Shown piece by piece: positions 1 to 14,500 of a stretch of DNA of 64,000 nucleotides. Source of the stretch: Craspedostauros australis (Eukaryota > Bacillariophyta > Bacillariophyceae > Mastogloiales > Achnanthaceae). The stretch's first letter is position 1. Each line of letters begins with the position of its first letter. Made by a program: the position numbers and the translations under genes. Location of the stretch: NCBI GenBank assembly GCA_026770025.1, contig JAMXDE010000049.1, positions 1-64,000 of the forward strand, in the 5' to 3' direction. Under the pieces are notes generated by a model. That model worked only from the letters and a program-made list of their open reading frames with translations. It was not told the DNA's origin and did not search any database.

Positions 1-356
1 CTAACCCTAACCCCTAACCCTAACCCTAACCCTAACCCTAACCCTAACCCTAACCCTAACCCTAACCCTAACCCTAACCCTAACCCTAACCCTAACCCTA
101 ACCCTAACCCTAACCCTAACCCTAACCCTAACCCTAACCCTAACCCTAACCCTAACCCTAACCCTAACCCTAACCCTAACCCTAACCCTAACCCTAACCC
201 TAACCCTAACCCTAACCCTAACCCTAACCCTAACCCTAACCCTAACCCTAACCCTAACCCTAACCCTAACCCTAACCCCTAACCCTAACCCCTAACCCCT
301 AACCCCTAACCCTAACCCTAACCCCTAACCCTAACCCTAACCCTAACCCTAACCCT
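1..356. repeat. Chromosome-end telomere, (CCCTAA)n
   Basis: The window opens with about 350 bp of perfect CCCTAA hexamers. The C-rich strand reads 5'->3' on the plus strand, so the G-rich TTAGGG strand is on the minus strand and the chromosome end is to the left. From about 270 to 340 several heptamers (CCCCTAA) are mixed in. Such variants usually mark the older, inner part of a telomere. The tract ends at CCCTTGAGCCC, where subtelomeric sequence starts directly. TTAGGG-type repeats are the standard telomere of diatoms and many other eukaryotes. Confidence 0.98.
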
Positions 357-357
357 T

Positions 358-1249
358 GAGCCCTAATGTGATGATGTCCACACGTGCAACCAATCAAACC
401 CTAATGTACGAGGATTTAACACGGTGACGTACGACGGCCAGACCGAAGTTTGGGTCGATTGACGGACGACGTACAGACGTTTGTATGGGCACGCAATACA
501 CACGGTCGACGTACGGACGTTTTTGTATGGAAAATGTTGATGATCCGCAACTCCCTGAAAGTGCGGACGAATATTCAACATCCGCAACTCCCAAACAACA
601 CGACATACTACGAGCCACGCGATACACCGTGTTAACCATGTACAGCACTCTACACCATGATGAAGGCATGTTGACGTGCATCTATGTGTACACACACACG
701 CACCTCGTCCATACGTACACATCAACACTTCTATCATCTTCATTGGACCTCTACAACGTGAGATATTGATGATCAAAGTACTCAAGATCAACCAGTACTT
801 GCAATACACAGTGTCATGTACATGAAAGCACACACACATGTTCACCATGCCCGCACACATGTGTGACAACAAGAACCACACTCTGAATCAACTTGGTGAT
901 GGAGATAGTGATGCATGAGTACAACACAAACAACATGTGATAACACGTGCAACCACGTTAATGTGAGATGAACATCGTCAATGTGAGATGAACATCGTTA
1001 ATGGCAGATGAACATTGTCAATGGCAAATGAACTATTGTCAACATCAAATGAACTATTGTTAATATCATTCCAACTACAGGAGGATGGCACAAGTCCCAT
1101 GAAATGGCTGACTTGTGGGGGAGGAGGGGGAACAACACCATTCCAACTACAGGAGGATGGCACAAGTCCCATGAAATGGCTGACTTGTGGGGGAGGAGGG
1201 GGAAGTCAACACCATCAACTGTGATACTCACACATCCATGTGCTCACGC
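358..1249 (+). repeat. First subtelomeric unit, joined to the telomere
   Basis: This stretch has the same order of blocks as the 1,143-bp units further in: a GTGCAACCAATCAAACCC start, a CGTACG-rich block, a GATGATCAAAGTACTCAAC block, ATGAAC/TGTCAAC short repeats, then two copies of a 74-bp G-rich repeat and a CA run. It is a diverged relative that directly abuts the terminal telomere. No credible gene is seen; the open frames are chance products of the repeat. Confidence 0.85.
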
Positions 1250-2179
1250 ACACACTCCCAAACAACACGAGATACTACGAGCCACGCGATACACCGTGTT
1301 AAACATGTACAGCACTTCACACCATGATGTACACATGTTCACGTACATCTATGTGTACACATACACGCAGCGTGTCCATACGTACCTGTCAACACTTCTA
1401 CCACCTTCAACGGACCTCTACAAGGTGAGATATGGATGATCAAAGTACTCAACATCAACCAGTACTTGCAATACACAGTGTCATGTACATGTGAGCACAC
1501 GCACATGTCGACCATGTCCATACACACGTGTGACAACAAGAACCACACTCTGAATCAACTTGGTGATGGAGATAGTGATGCATGAGTACAACACAAACAA
1601 CATGTGATAACACGTGCAACCATGTTAATGTGAGATGAACATCGTCAATGTGAGATGAACATCGTCAATGGCAGATGAACATTGTCAATGGCAAATGAAC
1701 TATCTGTCAACATCAAATGAACTATCTGTCAACACCATTCCAACTACAGGAGGATGGCACAAGTCCCATGAAATGGCTGACTTGTGGGGGAGGAGGGGGA
1801 AGTCAACACCATTCCAACTACAGGAGGATGGCACAAGTCCCATGAAATGGCTGACTTGTGGGGGAGGAGGGGGAAGTCAACACCATTCCAACTACAGGAG
1901 GATGGCACAAGTCCCATGAAATGGCTGACTTGTGGGGGAGGAGGGGGAAGTCAACACCATTCCAACTACAGGAGGATGGCACAAGTCCCATGAAATGGCT
2001 GACTTGTGGGGGAGGAGGGGGAAGTCAACACCATTCCAACTACAGGAGGATGGCACAAGTCCCATGAAATGGCTGACTTGTAGGGGAGGAGGGGGAAGTC
2101 AACACCATTCCAACTACTGGAGGATGGCACAAGTCCCATGAAATGGCGGACTTGTGGGGGAGGAGGGGGAAGTCAACAC
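1250..2179 (+). repeat. Truncated subtelomeric unit with a 74-bp tandem block
   Basis: A second unit starts in its middle (CCCAAACAACACGAGATACT) directly after a CA-rich run, so its left half is missing. Its right part holds six tandem copies of the 74-bp repeat (about 1,735-2,175), nearly identical to each other. The core is CACAAGTCCCATGAAATGG followed by the G-rich GTGGGGGAGGAGGGGG. One copy has TAGGGG in place of TGGGGG. The join inside a CA tract suggests recombination at the microsatellite. Confidence 0.85.
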
Positions 2180-2443
2180 CATCAACTGTGATACTCACAC
2201 ATCCACATGCTCACACACACACACACACTGCCACACGGTACAACCAGCCACAACACACAACAACACGTGAAACCACGATGCAACAGTCAACACCAAATGA
2301 ACTATCTGTCAACATCAAATGAACTATCTGTCAACACCATTCCAACTACTGGAGGATGGCACAAGTCCCATGAAATGGCTGACTTGTGGGGGAGGAGGGG
2401 GAAGTCAACACCATCAACTGTGATACTCACACATCCACGTGCT

Positions 2444-2503
<60 letters not shown>

Positions 2504-5500
2504 GCCACTCCGTACAACCAGCCACAACACACAACAACACGTGAGACTGTGATGCAACAGTCAACATCAAATGAACTATCTGTCAACACCATTCCAACTA
2601 CAGGAGGATGGCACAAGTCCCATGAAATGGCTGACTTGTGGGGGAGGAGGGGGAAGTCAACACCATCAACTGTGATACTCACACATCCACGTGCTCACAC
2701 ACACACACACACACTGCCACACGGTACAACCAGCCACAACACACAACAACGGGTGAGACCGTGATGCAACAGTCAACACCAAATGAACTATCTGTTAACA
2801 CCATTCCAACTACAGGAGGATGGCACAAGTCCCATGAAATGGCTGACTTGTGGGGGAGGAGGGGGAAGTCAACACCATCAACTGTGATACTCACACATCC
2901 ACGTGCTCACACACACACACACACACTGCCACACGGTACAACCAGCCACAACACACAACAACGGGTGAGACCGTGATGCAACAGTCAACACCAAATGAAC
3001 TATCTGTTAACACCATTCCAACTACAGGAGGATGGCACAAGTCCCATGAAATGGCTGACTTGTGGGGGAGGAGGGGGAAGTCAACACCATCAACTGTGAT
3101 ACTCACACATCCACGTGCTCACACACACACACACACACTGCCACACGGTACAACCAGCCACAACACACAACAACGGGTGAGACCGTGATGCAACAGTCAA
3201 CACCAAATGAACTATCTGTTAACACCATTCCAACTACAGGAGGATGGCACAAGTCCCATGAAATGGCTGACTTGTGGGGGAGGAGGGGGAACAACACCAT
3301 CAACTGTGATACTCACACATCCACGTGCTCACACACACACACACACACTGCCACACGGTACAACCAGCCACAACACACAACAACGGGTGAGACCGTGATG
3401 CAACAGTCAACACCAAATGAACTATCTGTTAACACCATTCCAACTACAGGAGGATGGCACAAGTCCCATGAAATGGCTGACTTGTGGGGGAGGAGGGGGA
3501 AGTCAACACCATTCCAACTACAGGAGGATGGCACAAGTCCCATGAAATGGCTGACTTGTGGGGGAGGAGGGGGAAGTCAACACCATTCCAACTACAGGAG
3601 GATGGCACAAGTCCCATGAAATGGCTGACTTGTGGGGGAGGAGGGGGAAGTCAACACCATCAACTGTGATGCTCACACATCCACGTGCTCACACACACAC
3701 ACACACAGTGCCACACGGTACAACCGGCCACAATGCACAACAACATGTGAGACCACGATGCAACAGTCAACACACAATGAACTATCTGTCAACATCAAAT
3801 GAACTATCTGTCAACATCAAATGAACTATTGTTAACACATTCCAACTACAGGAGGATGGCACAAGTCCCATGAAATGGCTGACTTGTGGGGGAGGAGGGG
3901 GAAGTCAACACCATCAACTGTGATACTCACACATCCACGTGCTCACACACACACACACTGCCACACAGTACAACCGGCCACAACACACAACAACACGTGA
4001 GACCGTGATGCAACAGTCAACACACAATGAACTATCTGTCAACATCAAATGAACTATCTGTCAACACCATTCCAACTACTGGAGGATGGCACAAGTCCCA
4101 TGAAATGGCTGACTTGTGGGGGAGGAGGGGGAAGTCAACACCATCAACTGTGATACTCACACATCCACGTGCTCACACACACACACACACACTGCCACAT
4201 GGTACAACCAGCCACAACACGCAACAACACGTGAGACCGTGATGCAACAGTCAACACACAATGAACTATCTGTCAACATCAAATGAACTATTGTTAACAC
4301 ATTCCAACTACAGGAGGGTGGCACAAGTCCCATGAAATGGCTGACTTGTGGGGGAGGAGGGGGAACAACACCATTCCAACTACAGGAGGATGGCACAAGT
4401 CCCATGAAATGGCTGACTTGTGGGGGAGGAGGGGGAAGTCAACACCATCAACTGTGATACTCACACATCCACGTGCTCACACACACACACACACACACTG
4501 CCACACGGTACAACCAGCCACAACACACAACAACAGGTGAGACCGTGATGCAACAGTCAACACACAATGAACTATCTGTCAACACCATTCCAACTACTGG
4601 AGGATGGCACAAGTCCCATGAAATGGCTGACTTGTGGGGGAGGAGGGGGAAGTCAACACCATCAACTGTGATACTCACACATCCATGTGCTCACACACAC
4701 ATCCACGTGCTCACACACACACACACACACACACACGGTACAACCGGCCACAACACACAACAACATGTGAGACCGTGATGCAACAGTCAACACACAATGA
4801 ACTATCTGTCAACACCATTCCAACTACTGGAGGATGGCACAAGTCCCATGAAATGGCTGACTTGTGGGGGAGGAGGGGGAACAACACCATTCCAACTACA
4901 GGAGGATGGCACAAGTCCCATGAAATGGCTGACTTGTGGGGGAGGAGGGGGAAGTCAACACCATTCCAACTACTGGAGGATGGCACAAGTCCCATGAAAT
5001 GGCTGACTTGTGGGGGAGGAGGGGGAAGTCAACACCATCAACTGTGATACTCACACATCCACATGCTCACACACACACACACACTGCCACACGGTACAAC
5101 CAGCCACAACACACAACAACAGGTGAGACCGTGATGCAACAGTCAACACACAATGAACTATCTGTCAACATCAAATGAACTATCTGTCAACACCATTCCA
5201 ACTACAGGAGGATGGCACAAGTCCCATGAAATGGCTGACTTGTGGGGGAGGAGGGGGAAGTCAACACCATCAACTGTGATACTCACACATCCACGTGCTC
5301 ACACACACACACACACACTGCCACACGGTACAACCAGCCACAACACACAACAACAGGTGAGACCGTGATTCAACAGTCAACACACAACAAACTATCTGTC
5401 AACATCAAATGAACTATCTGTCAACACCATTCCAACTACAGGAGGATGGCACAAGTCCCATGAAATGGCTGACTTGTGGGGGAGGAGGGGGAACAACACC

Positions 5501-6160
5501 ATTCCAACTACAGGAGGATGGCACAAGTCCCATGAAATGGCTGACTTGTGGGGGAGGAGGGGGAAGTCAACACCATTCCAACTACAGGAGGATGGCACAA
5601 GTCCCATGAAATGGCTGACTTGTGGGGGAGGAGGGGGAAGTCAACACCATCAACTGTGATACTCACACATCCACGTGCTCACACACACACACACACACAC
5701 ACACACTGCCACACCGTGCAACTAGCCACAACACACAACAACATGTGAGACTGTGATGCAACAGTCAACATCAAATGAACTATCTGTCAACACCATTCCA
5801 ACTACAGGAGGATGGCACAAGTCCCATGAAATGGCTGACTTGTGGGGGAGGAGGGGGAACAACACCATCAACTGTGATACTCACACATCCACGTGCTCAC
5901 ACACACACACACACACACCGCCACACCATACAACCAGCCACAACACACAACAACACGTGAGACCACGATGCAACAGTCAACACACAATGAACTATCTGTC
6001 AACATCAAATGAACTATCTGTCAACACCATTCCAACTACAGGAGGATGGCACAAGTCCCATGAAATGGCTGACTTGTGGGGGAGGAGGGGGAACAACACC
6101 ATCAACTGTGATACTCACACATCCATGTGCTCACACACACACACACTGCCACACGGTACA
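2180..6160 (+). repeat. Higher-order subtelomeric repeats, ~212 bp, with CA microsatellites
   Basis: A composite unit recurs. It has a GTGATACTCACACATCC block, a CA run of variable length, a GTACAACCAGCCACAAC block, an ATGCAACAGTCAACA block, ATGAACTATCTGT short repeats, and one to three 74-bp G-rich repeats. Between about 2,640 and 3,280 the period is exactly 212 bp over three successive copies. Elsewhere it varies through CA length and the number of 74-bp repeats. No gene is supported; His/Thr-rich and Cys/Val-rich open frames come from the CA runs. Confidence 0.9.
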
Positions 6161-7120
6161 ACCTCCCAAACAACACGATGTACTACGACCCACGCGATAC
6201 ACCGTGTTAAACATGTACAGCATGATACACCATGATGAACACATGTCTACGTACATCTATGTGTCTACACACACGCACCACGTCCATACGTACACGTCAA
6301 CACTTCTACCACCTTCAACGGACCGCTACAAAGTGAGATATTGATGATCAAAGTACTCAACATCAACCAGTACTTGCAATACACAGTGTCGTGTACATGT
6401 AAGCACACACACATGTTCACCATGACCATACGCACGTGTGACAACAAGAACCACACTCTGAATCGACTTGGTGATGGAGATAGTGATGCATGAGTACAAC
6501 ACAAACAACTTGTGATAACACGTGCAACCATGTTAATGTGAGATGAACATCGTCAATGGCGGATGAACATGGTCAATGGCAGATGAACTATCGGTCAACA
6601 TCAAATGAACTATCTGTCAACACCATTCCAACTACAGGAGGATGGCACAAGTCCCATGAAATGGCTGACTTGTGGGGGAGGAGGGGGAAGTCAACACCAT
6701 TCCAACTACTGGAGGATGGCACAAGTCCCATGAAATGGCTGACTTGTGGGGGAGGAGGGGGAAGTCAACACCATTCCAACTACTGGAGGATGGCACAAGT
6801 CCCATGAAATGGCTGACTTGTGGGGGAGGAGGGGGAAGTCAACACCATCAACTGTGATACTCACACATCCACGTGCTCACACACACACACACACACACTG
6901 CCACTATGCACACGATAACACAGTATGCCACATGTGACTATGACACTGCACACCATGACACATAATATCACACAAGAATATATGGGATACAACATGCTCA
7001 ACTGTGTTGACATGACAGTGCATGGATACAGGTCAGTAGCTGTGATCACCAGTCTTCGATTGAGTTGAAATGTCACTTTTTGAAATAACACGGTTGTTAC
7101 CCTAAGGTTACAGGTTACTG
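6161..7120 (+). repeat. Truncated subtelomeric unit ending in a complete tail
   Basis: This unit again starts in its middle (CCCAAACAACACGATGTACT) after a CA run. It carries three 74-bp repeats (about 6,620-6,845). It then has the same tail as the array units: CTATGCACACGATAACAC, a GAATATATGGGATACAACA block, and CTAAGGTTACAGGTTACTG. It ends at the interstitial telomere tract that begins the next unit. Confidence 0.85.
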
Positions 7121-8534
7121 TAAACCCTAACCCTAAGCCATAATAGTGTCCGCAGGTGCAATCAATCAAACCCTAATGTACGAGGATTTAACACGGTGTC
7201 GTACGACGGCCAGACCGAAGTTTGGGTCGGTTGACGGACGACGTACAGACGTTTGTATAGGCACGCAATACACACGGTCGAAGGACGGACGTTTTTGTAT
7301 GGAAAATGTTCATGTTCCGCAACTCCACGTACGACGGTCAGACCGATGTTTGGGTCAGTTGACGGTCGACTTACAGACGTTTGTATGGGCACGCATACAC
7401 GTACGGTCGACGCACAGACGTAAATGTATGGAAAATGTCGATGATCCGCAACTCCCTGAAAGTGCGGACGAATGTTCATCATCCGCAACTCCCAAACAAC
7501 ACGAGATGCTACGAGCCACACGATACACCGTGTTAAACATGTACACCACGCTACACCATGATGAACACATGTTCACGTTCATCTATGTGTACACACACAT
7601 GCAACGTGTCCATACGTACGCATCAACATCTCTACCATGTTCAACGGACCACTACAATGTGAGATATTGATGATCAAAGTACTCAACATCAACCAGTACT
7701 TGCAATACACAGTCTCATGTACATGTAAGCACACACACGTGCAGCATGACCATACGCACGTGTGACAACAAGAACCACACTCTGAATCAACGTGGTGATG
7801 GAGATAGTGATGCATGAGTACAACACAAACAACATGTGATAACACGTGCAACCACGTTAATGTGAGATGAACATCGTCAATGGCAGATGAACATCGTCAA
7901 TGGCAGATGAACATTGTCAATGGCAAATGAACTATCTGTCAACATCGAATGAACTATTGTTAACACATTCCAACTACAGGAGGATGGCACAAGTCCCATG
8001 AAATGGCTGACTTGTGGGGGAGGAGGGGGAACTACACCATTCCAACTACAGGAGGATGGCACAAGTCCCATGAAATGGCTGACTTGTGGGGGAGGAGGGG
8101 GAAGTCAACACCATTCCAACTACTGGAGGATGGCACAAGTCCCATGAAATGGCTGACTTGTGGGGGAGGAGGGGGAAGTCAACACCATTCCAACTACTGG
8201 AGGATGGCACAAGTCCCATGAAATGGCTGACTTGTGGGGGAGGAGGGGGAAGTCAACACCATCAACTGTGATACTCACACATCCACGTGCTCACACACAC
8301 ACACACACACACTGCCACTATGCACACGATAACACAGTATGCCACATGTGACTATGACACTGCACACCATGACACATAATATCACACAAGAATATATGGG
8401 ATACAACATGCTCAACTGTGTTGACATGACAGTGCATGGATACAGGTCAGTAGCTGTGATCACCAGTCTTCGATTGAGTTGAAATGTCACTTTTTGAAAT
8501 AACACGGTTGTTACCCTAAGGTTACAGGTTACTG
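7121..8534 (+). repeat. 1.4-kb subtelomeric unit, type B, left copy
   Basis: The unit starts in the interstitial telomere tract AAACCCTAACCCTAAG. It differs from the 1,143-bp units by an extra, diverged copy of the CGTACG-rich block (about 7,205-7,440) and by four rather than two 74-bp repeats. A near-identical copy starts at 23,396, so the two B units bracket the homogeneous array. Open frames of 174 codons (plus) and 119 codons (minus) recur in both copies only because the DNA is nearly identical. They match no known family. Confidence 0.88.
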
Positions 8535-11500
8535 TAAACCCTAACCCTAGCTGTAGCCAAAATGGTGTCCGCGGGTGCAACCAATCAAACCCTAATGTAC
8601 GAGGATTTAAAACGGTGACGTACGACGGCCAGACCGAAGTTTGGGTCGATTGACGGACGACGTACAGACGTTTGTATGGGCACTCAATACACACGGTCGA
8701 CGTACGGACGTTATTGTATGGAAAATGTCGATGTTCCGCAACTCCCCGAAAGTGCGGATGAATGTTCATTATCCGCAACTCCCAAACAACACGAGATACT
8801 ACGAGCCACGCGCTACACCGTGTTGAACATGTACAGCACGCTACACTATGATGTACACATGTTCACGGCCATCTGTGTGTACACACACACGCACCACGTC
8901 CACACCTACACATCAACACCTCTACCATCTCGAACGGACCTCTATAGCGTGAGATATTGATGATCAAAGTACTCAACATCGACCAGTACTTGCAATACAC
9001 AGTGTCATGTACATGTAAGCATACACACATGTTCACCATGCCCGTACGCACATGTGACAACAAGAACCACGCTCTGAATCGACTTGGTGATGGAGATAGT
9101 GATGCCTGAGTACAACACAAACAACATGTGATAACACGTGCAACCATGTTAATGTGAGATGAACATGGTCAATGGCGGATGAACATCGTCAATGGCAAAT
9201 GAACTATCTGTCAACATCAAATGAACTATTGTCAACATCAAATGAACTATTGTTAACACATTCCAACTACAGGAGGATGGCACAAGTCCCATGAAATGGC
9301 TGACTTGTGGGGGAGGAGGGGGAAGTCAACACCATTCCAACTACAGGAGGATGGCACAAGTCCCATGAAATGACTGACTTGTGGGGGAGGAGGGGGAAGT
9401 CAACACCATCAACTGTGATACTCACACATCCACGTGCTCACACACACACACACACTGCCACTATGCACACGATAACACAGTATGCCACATGTGACTATGA
9501 CACTGCACACCATGACACATAATATCACACAAGAATATATGGGATACAACATGCTCAACTGTGTTGACATGACAGTGCATGGATACAGGTCAGTAGCTGT
9601 GATCACCAGTCTTCGATTGAGTTGAAATGTCACTTTTTGAAATAACACGGTTGTTACCCTAAGGTTACAGGTTACTGTAAACCCTAACCCTAGCTGTAGC
9701 CAAAATGGTGTCCGCGGGTGCAACCAATCAAACCCTAATGTACGAGGATTTAAAACGGTGACGTACGACGGCCAGACCGAAGTTTGGGTCGATTGACGGA
9801 CGACGTACAGACGTTTGTATGGGCACTCAATACACACGGTCGACGTACGGACGTTATTGTATGGAAAATGTCGATGTTCCGCAACTCCCCGAAAGTGCGG
9901 ATGAATGTTCATTATCCGCAACTCCCAAACAACACGAGATACTACGAGCCACGCGCTACACCGTGTTGAACATGTACAGCACGCTACACTATGATGTACA
10001 CATGTTCACGGCCATCTGTGTGTACACACACACGCACCACGTCCACACCTACACATCAACACCTCTACCATCTCGAACGGACCTCTATAGCGTGAGATAT
10101 TGATGATCAAAGTACTCAACATCGACCAGTACTTGCAATACACAGTGTCATGTACATGTAAGCATACACACATGTTCACCATGCCCGTACGCACATGTGA
10201 CAACAAGAACCACGCTCTGAATCGACTTGGTGATGGAGATAGTGATGCCTGAGTACAACACAAACAACATGTGATAACACGTGCAACCATGTTAATGTGA
10301 GATGAACATGGTCAATGGCGGATGAACATCGTCAATGGCAAATGAACTATCTGTCAACATCAAATGAACTATTGTCAACATCAAATGAACTATTGTTAAC
10401 ACATTCCAACTACAGGAGGATGGCACAAGTCCCATGAAATGGCTGACTTGTGGGGGAGGAGGGGGAAGTCAACACCATTCCAACTACAGGAGGATGGCAC
10501 AAGTCCCATGAAATGACTGACTTGTGGGGGAGGAGGGGGAAGTCAACACCATCAACTGTGATACTCACACATCCACGTGCTCACACACACACACACACTG
10601 CCACTATGCACACGATAACACAGTATGCCACATGTGACTATGACACTGCACACCATGACACATAATATCACACAAGAATATATGGGATACAACATGCTCA
10701 ACTGTGTTGACATGACAGTGCATGGATACAGGTCAGTAGCTGTGATCACCAGTCTTCGATTGAGTTGAAATGTCACTTTTTGAAATAACACGGTTGTTAC
10801 CCTAAGGTTACAGGTTACTGTAAACCCTAACCCTAGCTGTAGCCAAAATGGTGTCCGCGGGTGCAACCAATCAAACCCTAATGTACGAGGATTTAAAACG
10901 GTGACGTACGACGGCCAGACCGAAGTTTGGGTCGATTGACGGACGACGTACAGACGTTTGTATGGGCACTCAATACACACGGTCGACGTACGGACGTTAT
11001 TGTATGGAAAATGTCGATGTTCCGCAACTCCCCGAAAGTGCGGATGAATGTTCATTATCCGCAACTCCCAAACAACACGAGATACTACGAGCCACGCGCT
11101 ACACCGTGTTGAACATGTACAGCACGCTACACTATGATGTACACATGTTCACGGCCATCTGTGTGTACACACACACGCACCACGTCCACACCTACACATC
11201 AACACCTCTACCATCTCGAACGGACCTCTATAGCGTGAGATATTGATGATCAAAGTACTCAACATCGACCAGTACTTGCAATACACAGTGTCATGTACAT
11301 GTAAGCATACACACATGTTCACCATGCCCGTACGCACATGTGACAACAAGAACCACGCTCTGAATCGACTTGGTGATGGAGATAGTGATGCCTGAGTACA
11401 ACACAAACAACATGTGATAACACGTGCAACCATGTTAATGTGAGATGAACATGGTCAATGGCGGATGAACATCGTCAATGGCAAATGAACTATCTGTCAA

Positions 11501-14500
11501 CATCAAATGAACTATTGTCAACATCAAATGAACTATTGTTAACACATTCCAACTACAGGAGGATGGCACAAGTCCCATGAAATGGCTGACTTGTGGGGGA
11601 GGAGGGGGAAGTCAACACCATTCCAACTACAGGAGGATGGCACAAGTCCCATGAAATGACTGACTTGTGGGGGAGGAGGGGGAAGTCAACACCATCAACT
11701 GTGATACTCACACATCCACGTGCTCACACACACACACACACTGCCACTATGCACACGATAACACAGTATGCCACATGTGACTATGACACTGCACACCATG
11801 ACACATAATATCACACAAGAATATATGGGATACAACATGCTCAACTGTGTTGACATGACAGTGCATGGATACAGGTCAGTAGCTGTGATCACCAGTCTTC
11901 GATTGAGTTGAAATGTCACTTTTTGAAATAACACGGTTGTTACCCTAAGGTTACAGGTTACTGTAAACCCTAACCCTAGCTGTAGCCAAAATGGTGTCCG
12001 CGGGTGCAACCAATCAAACCCTAATGTACGAGGATTTAAAACGGTGACGTACGACGGCCAGACCGAAGTTTGGGTCGATTGACGGACGACGTACAGACGT
12101 TTGTATGGGCACTCAATACACACGGTCGACGTACGGACGTTATTGTATGGAAAATGTCGATGTTCCGCAACTCCCCGAAAGTGCGGATGAATGTTCATTA
12201 TCCGCAACTCCCAAACAACACGAGATACTACGAGCCACGCGCTACACCGTGTTGAACATGTACAGCACGCTACACTATGATGTACACATGTTCACGGCCA
12301 TCTGTGTGTACACACACACGCACCACGTCCACACCTACACATCAACACCTCTACCATCTCGAACGGACCTCTATAGCGTGAGATATTGATGATCAAAGTA
12401 CTCAACATCGACCAGTACTTGCAATACACAGTGTCATGTACATGTAAGCATACACACATGTTCACCATGCCCGTACGCACATGTGACAACAAGAACCACG
12501 CTCTGAATCGACTTGGTGATGGAGATAGTGATGCCTGAGTACAACACAAACAACATGTGATAACACGTGCAACCATGTTAATGTGAGATGAACATGGTCA
12601 ATGGCGGATGAACATCGTCAATGGCAAATGAACTATCTGTCAACATCAAATGAACTATTGTCAACATCAAATGAACTATTGTTAACACATTCCAACTACA
12701 GGAGGATGGCACAAGTCCCATGAAATGGCTGACTTGTGGGGGAGGAGGGGGAAGTCAACACCATTCCAACTACAGGAGGATGGCACAAGTCCCATGAAAT
12801 GACTGACTTGTGGGGGAGGAGGGGGAAGTCAACACCATCAACTGTGATACTCACACATCCACGTGCTCACACACACACACACACTGCCACTATGCACACG
12901 ATAACACAGTATGCCACATGTGACTATGACACTGCACACCATGACACATAATATCACACAAGAATATATGGGATACAACATGCTCAACTGTGTTGACATG
13001 ACAGTGCATGGATACAGGTCAGTAGCTGTGATCACCAGTCTTCGATTGAGTTGAAATGTCACTTTTTGAAATAACACGGTTGTTACCCTAAGGTTACAGG
13101 TTACTGTAAACCCTAACCCTAGCTGTAGCCAAAATGGTGTCCGCGGGTGCAACCAATCAAACCCTAATGTACGAGGATTTAAAACGGTGACGTACGACGG
13201 CCAGACCGAAGTTTGGGTCGATTGACGGACGACGTACAGACGTTTGTATGGGCACTCAATACACACGGTCGACGTACGGACGTTATTGTATGGAAAATGT
13301 CGATGTTCCGCAACTCCCCGAAAGTGCGGATGAATGTTCATTATCCGCAACTCCCAAACAACACGAGATACTACGAGCCACGCGCTACACCGTGTTGAAC
13401 ATGTACAGCACGCTACACTATGATGTACACATGTTCACGGCCATCTGTGTGTACACACACACGCACCACGTCCACACCTACACATCAACACCTCTACCAT
13501 CTCGAACGGACCTCTATAGCGTGAGATATTGATGATCAAAGTACTCAACATCGACCAGTACTTGCAATACACAGTGTCATGTACATGTAAGCATACACAC
13601 ATGTTCACCATGCCCGTACGCACATGTGACAACAAGAACCACGCTCTGAATCGACTTGGTGATGGAGATAGTGATGCCTGAGTACAACACAAACAACATG
13701 TGATAACACGTGCAACCATGTTAATGTGAGATGAACATGGTCAATGGCGGATGAACATCGTCAATGGCAAATGAACTATCTGTCAACATCAAATGAACTA
13801 TTGTCAACATCAAATGAACTATTGTTAACACATTCCAACTACAGGAGGATGGCACAAGTCCCATGAAATGGCTGACTTGTGGGGGAGGAGGGGGAAGTCA
13901 ACACCATTCCAACTACAGGAGGATGGCACAAGTCCCATGAAATGACTGACTTGTGGGGGAGGAGGGGGAAGTCAACACCATCAACTGTGATACTCACACA
14001 TCCACGTGCTCACACACACACACACACTGCCACTATGCACACGATAACACAGTATGCCACATGTGACTATGACACTGCACACCATGACACATAATATCAC
14101 ACAAGAATATATGGGATACAACATGCTCAACTGTGTTGACATGACAGTGCATGGATACAGGTCAGTAGCTGTGATCACCAGTCTTCGATTGAGTTGAAAT
14201 GTCACTTTTTGAAATAACACGGTTGTTACCCTAAGGTTACAGGTTACTGTAAACCCTAACCCTAGCTGTAGCCAAAATGGTGTCCGCGGGTGCAACCAAT
14301 CAAACCCTAATGTACGAGGATTTAAAACGGTGACGTACGACGGCCAGACCGAAGTTTGGGTCGATTGACGGACGACGTACAGACGTTTGTATGGGCACTC
14401 AATACACACGGTCGACGTACGGACGTTATTGTATGGAAAATGTCGATGTTCCGCAACTCCCCGAAAGTGCGGATGAATGTTCATTATCCGCAACTCCCAA

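Noticed and set aside
1735-2175. CRISPR-like array
   Set aside because: The 74-bp units are head to tail with no unique spacers, and the context is a eukaryotic telomere.
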